Shown here: positions 60,187-64,000 of the stretch, one piece after another
Numbering within the stretch: position 1 is the stretch's first letter
Layout: each line of letters begins with the position of its first letter
Made by a program: the position numbers and the translations under genes
The notes under the pieces: generated by a model
Databases searched by the model: none
Told to the model about the DNA's origin: nothing
What the model saw: the letters and a program-made list of their open reading frames with translations, nothing else
Origin: Macrobrachium rosenbergii
Lineage: Eukaryota; Arthropoda; Malacostraca; Decapoda; Palaemonidae
Direction of reading: 5' to 3'
Length of the DNA: 64,000 nucleotides
Assembly: GCF_040412425.1 (NCBI RefSeq)
Contig: NC_089782.1
Span: 25,630,122 to 25,694,121, forward strand

Positions 60187-60290
60187 TTCTCGAGCCTGCG
60201 TGGGTAGGGTACATTGGGATGGCCACAAGAGGTGACCACATTGCCTAGGGTGGCGGCTCGTCGTTGCATTCTCTCAGTCCACGTGCTCAT
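60187..60290 (-). CDS. RhoGAP gene, candidate distal first coding exon (60 kb)
   Basis: The ATG at 60290 opens 34 codons plus two bases (AA) and ends at a strong donor (CGAGAA|gtgagt). The peptide begins MSTWTERMQRRAATLGNVV and ends VPYPRRLE. AA plus the first base of exon A (G) makes Lys, giving RRLEK then VKFGVSLE, which parallels QIER-VKFGVSLE from the 11.9 kb exon. An in-frame TAG lies 12-14 nt before the ATG, so coding does not extend further upstream in this frame. Plausible acceptors lie just upstream (...ctttcaag near 60320, or ggtggtag near 60300), suggesting the start sits in an internal exon behind a 5' UTR exon. The exon is rich in CpG and GC inside CpG-poor, AT-rich DNA, a usual sign of selected coding sequence. 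Linkage to a first GAP exon 54 kb away is inferred, not shown. Confidence 0.6.
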
Positions 60291-60320
60291 ATCCCGCCTC
60301 TACCACCCACAACACCTTGA

Positions 60321-61121
60321 AAGTGACCCAAATAAAAGTTTTAATCAAATGTTAATTCATAAAATCTGGATTTCTGACACAGCTCACCGAACAAGAACTG
60401 TTGAGGGATATTTATTTCAGAGTCAAATAGTACATGAAAATAAAGAATTAATCATCACAACATATCTTACACATTAATATTACACATCATAAACACTAAG
60501 TATCAAATTTGACAACAGACAACATACAAAACATTTTAAATTCGGAGACGAAAAATAACACCATCTATAATACACATCCCAATATATTATTTCCTTTAAA
60601 ACAAAATGTAATCAAACAACATGTCTAACAAAAAATATGTAATTTGTTACCCCAAAAGATTACTTTCATCTTCTTAAACTAGCCTATTTCCTAGTAATTA
60701 AAATCAATCCCAATTTTGCTTTGATAAATAAATCTCCTAGCCTGCAAATTCTTATATTGTATCTAAACTGTTCCTTAACACTTTTAGACTGTGATGACAT
60801 CCAGTGACTTCTACTCTTTGTGATTTTTCATTCTTCTCCATTTTTTAACATAATACAATTAAATTAAAGGTTTTCTGCTTCAAAATGACATCACAACCAG
60901 TTTTATACCTTGGAAAATAAATTTACAGTGAGCACACAAAAAACACTGGTGTACCCCAAAGCTGTCAGCATATGTTTTGCCTCACAACAAATTTAGGTAC
61001 ACTCTAGAGGGTCAATAATCCTTAAGGAAGTGAATTAATTACTAATAAAATAATAACCATGATTAAAAAAAATATAGACACATTTCTGAGAAAAATCACA
61101 AAAAGGGGAGTAGTAACTTAC
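60321..61121 (-). other. Intron between the 61 kb and 60 kb exons
   Basis: About 0.8 kb of AT-rich sequence, donor gtaagt at 61121. The acceptor is either near 60320 (ctttcaag) or near 60300 (ggtggtag). Confidence 0.4.
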
Positions 61122-61229
61122 AAAACTCCCGAGGCTGGGCCCTCCTCACGCTCTCAGTCTGGTGGCTTCTTCATGAATGTCTTACGTCATACTGGCTCCC
61201 CCTTCACGGATTTGTTCACGCCAAAGCAT
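61122..61229 (-). other. Probable 5' UTR exon upstream of the 60 kb exon
   Basis: A 108-nt GC-rich block is bounded by a good minus-strand acceptor (attactttgcag|) and donor (GTTTT|gtaagt). None of the three sense frames is open: one carries two TGA codons, one TAA and TGA, and the third three TGAs. I therefore call it noncoding. It contains three short ATG-started frames of 15, 2 and 6 codons. It lies about 0.8 kb upstream of the 60.3 kb start codon, so it fits as part of a spliced leader. The antisense strand is open throughout, so a plus-strand exon cannot be excluded, although its splice sites look weaker. Confidence 0.45.
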
Positions 61230-64000
61230 CTGCAAAGTAATATATTTAAATGGTATAGCAGTTCTCACTAATGAAAAGCTGATAAGTAAACAGTCAGAAA
61301 CTAAGTCAATTCTGTACTTCATTCTTGTATGGTGGCAATATTCTGAAATAGTAAGGGTGGCAGAATAATGCCTTTCTCAAATACAGTACAGTATGTATTA
61401 TAATGACCAGCCCTGTGCTTTTTAAGGCACAATATTAAAGAGATGTGCTTCCTTTGACAGCTAACCTCTACAAAAACTACATGCCACCTCTCAAATGGTC
61501 TCCATCACCATACCTGATATCCCAAACTCCACTAGAATTCCTATTCATAAACAAGAAAAAAAACAATAAAACAATTTGACATATCTAGAGGGAATGTTCT
61601 GGTAAGTTACAATAGCAACGTACAGAATATACCAAACATAAAGAAATTCATTAGCACTCTAAAATCTTTTGAGCTAAACAAACTCAGTGCACAGTTTTAT
61701 CTTAGTTTATTCAGGGTGTGGCTGCAAAACTCAGTCAACTGTAACAATGACTCCTTATTTCCAGACTTTTCTAAATCTCCTAGGTGTGAAAGATATTGGG
61801 AGATTCTGAGCATGGTTAAGATAACTAAGCTGATCAGGATGGCACAGCCATCAAGCGGGCATTATTTGGCAGTGCATGATAGAGGCAAGCCACTGGGGAA
61901 TGTTACTTAGCAATGTATGTGCGGGAGATACGAGAGTCTCGGTGTTTTGTTCTACTCCACTATCTACTGTAATTTGTAAGTTCTTGTTTCTCGCATTAGT
62001 TGTGGTTTCTACATATATAGGACATCCATCTCAATTAAGATGTGCAAATAATAAATTGTAGTATTCATACATCTTTTTACAATAAATCACAGCTTCATTT
62101 TGTACTGTATACATTTTGATTACTGTACTCAGAACACTTACAGTACATATTTTGTCACTAAAATGAGCAACCTTTACTGGGTCCAATGCTGTATCTCAGA
62201 TTCTTATGTCAGATCATAAGTGCATTGTAATTCAAGATATTTTACAACTTTTATACAGTATATAATGTAATAGTTTTCCCAATTTTATTTCCTTAAACTT
62301 TTTTTGTAACTAAGCTGGGCTGAAAATGCTTCCTGATAAAAGCACCCCAAACCAAAATGTCTCGGTTACTTTACGGTATCAGTTTTTATCTAATGCAATA
62401 TTTAGAGTATATTTTTAATTTCCTTAGTTTCACACTTCTAAAAGCATGATTCATCTGCTACAGAGAGATTGTCAATGTGAAGATTTTACAACAGACAAAA
62501 TGTGTTTGGAAGGTTCTCATAACCTCAAGAGCATAACAAAATTCTGAAGATCAGCCACTTTACCAACAAAAGCTAGTACAATTCTGACAGCTTCATCAAT
62601 TCTTCATAAACATCACCTTCAGCTGCTCCTCCAGCCACACACCACCATCTACTTCATACATCAGTATCAATGATAACCACCATTTATATTTTTATATGAA
62701 TTTCTCTTTAAGGCATCAAATGATTAAAAATCAAGTGAATCAGAATTCAAATCCACTCCTTCATGCTTGGAGTTGCATCTTGAGCAAGCAAACTGGCTCT
62801 CATTCATGTTCCCAATGCAAAAAGGGCAAGCTACCTCTTGAAAAGACCAAAGGTTGGATAGTTTTACATCTCAGATACTTGGAATAGGTGAAATATTGAG
62901 GTAAGAAAAGAGCAATACACAGGAAGGCCTATCTATATTCACACTGCAAATCCCTTTCAGTCCAAAATTGCAGAATATAAGAAAAGTACCAGTGATTGAA
63001 AATGACCATAAGACATGTCATATGGAGGGAGAACCAGCGTCAACATTAAACGTACATGACCCAGACTGTTCATAAAACACCAGATCATTAAATAAAATTA
63101 CTTTTAAATTTGATGTGTCAACCATAACTGTATCCATACTTATTACTGGTACAGTGATATGTATGGACTGGTATAGGTATCTGATTGGGTGCACTTTCAG
63201 GCCTGTTTTATACTTTTAGGGCAATTCCTATAAAAATATATTTAGGATGGAATCTCTATGATTTAATCTGTCTCTACATATAAAATACTCAAAACAGTGT
63301 GAATGTGAATGAATATATTAGAGCCAAATTCCTTTATGTAGACATAAGTTATTTGTCAGTCTAAATACGGATGTTCTAGGGCAAGTAAGCTCATGTGCAC
63401 TCACCATTACAATTTAAAAACAAGATTATAATGATGAATTATTTGGAAAGAAAAGTTAATGGTGCAAACTATCACACTGCAATTTTCACTTTACAAGACT
63501 AAACAAATGACCAACCATTCTCACAACCTATTATGGTATACATACATTATCATAAAATTTAAACAACTGACAGATGCATAACTACTGTAAAACTGAATCC
63601 CACTAACAATGAAATAAATTAGGCAAAAAGTGAAACAAACATTTAAGATAAAAATCATTTAACAAAACTACTGTACTGTATAAGAACATAGCACGCACAG
63701 ATGTAAGTAGCTACAGTATACTGTACTTAAAACAAAATTATACAATTTATTTATTTCAACAGGACATCTGGTAAGAAAATGTAAAAAAATAAAGATTAAT
63801 GGTAAAATTTTAGTAATCGATGTTATTTTACAATCAGCACTTCTCATGACAAAGTAAAAAGTTTAAGACCCAAATCAAGATTTCACCTAACCTGTCTTAT
63901 GACTTGGGGTTGTTTGCATGAAGTCTTCATCAAAATACTATATAGCAACGTAAATTTTTTCCATAGAGCTGCACAGTGTAGTTTTCCAAAAGCTAAGTAA
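61230..64000. other. AT-rich stretch upstream of the 61 kb exon
   Basis: CpG-poor, no long repeats. A possible small minus-strand exon lies near 63893-63937: YFDEDFMQTTPSHKT between tatatag and ACAG|gttagg. It is too short to support on its own. A donor-like AATG|gtgagt at 63404 has no open frame behind it. The transcript's 5' end probably lies past 64000. Confidence 0.4.

Noticed and set aside
60214..60477. 87-codon plus-strand frame at the 60 kb exon
   Set aside because: It overlaps the minus-strand exon with better splice borders, and it continues into AT-rich sequence without conserved character.

Overview
This window looks like nuclear DNA from a decapod crustacean, probably a shrimp, prawn or crayfish. 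The evidence is: exons of about 0.1-0.2 kb with GT/AG borders, separated by kilobase introns; roughly thirty long (GA)n/(CT)n tracts plus many AT, GT and AAT arrays; and two dispersed repeats (about 15.06-15.34 kb and 20.20-20.62 kb) that I recognise from memory as common in decapod sequences. I see no bacterial genes, operons, rRNA, tRNA or CRISPR array.

The one gene I can support lies on the minus strand and encodes a protein with a Rho GTPase-activating (RhoGAP) domain. Three constitutive coding exons at 6382-6198, 3899-3689 and 2626-2488 join in frame and carry most of the domain, including the arginine finger. The remaining 3' exons were not found and probably lie before position 1. Two upstream exons, at 11878-11814 and 60290-60187, each have an ATG and a good donor in the same phase. 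Each would join the 6.4 kb exon as an alternative N-terminus (ending ...IER or ...LEK before VKFGVSLE). A third, weaker candidate is at 30550-30537, and a probable 5' UTR exon is at 61229-61122. If this model is right, almost the whole window is one locus of about 59 kb with alternative promoters, and most of the sequence is intron.

Layout. 0-11.8 kb: AT-rich, CpG-poor gene body holding the RhoGAP exons, two copies of a TA-flanked inverted-repeat transposon, a perfect 56-bp palindrome, a diverged repeat and an unidentified decayed coding fragment. 11.8-52.9 kb: less AT-rich and visibly richer in CpG. It contains every long GA/CT tract in the window, several foldback elements, a reverse-transcriptase remnant, a structured decapod repeat, a SINE-like repeat and four minisatellites. 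53-64 kb: AT-rich and microsatellite-poor again, with a second reverse-transcriptase remnant and the 60-61 kb exons.

No wholly new biological system is evident. The points most worth a second look are the alternative first exons with matched phase, the abrupt confinement of GA tracts to the middle of the locus, a 3 x 32 bp higher-order minisatellite, and the compact structured repeat ending in a hairpin plus T-run.
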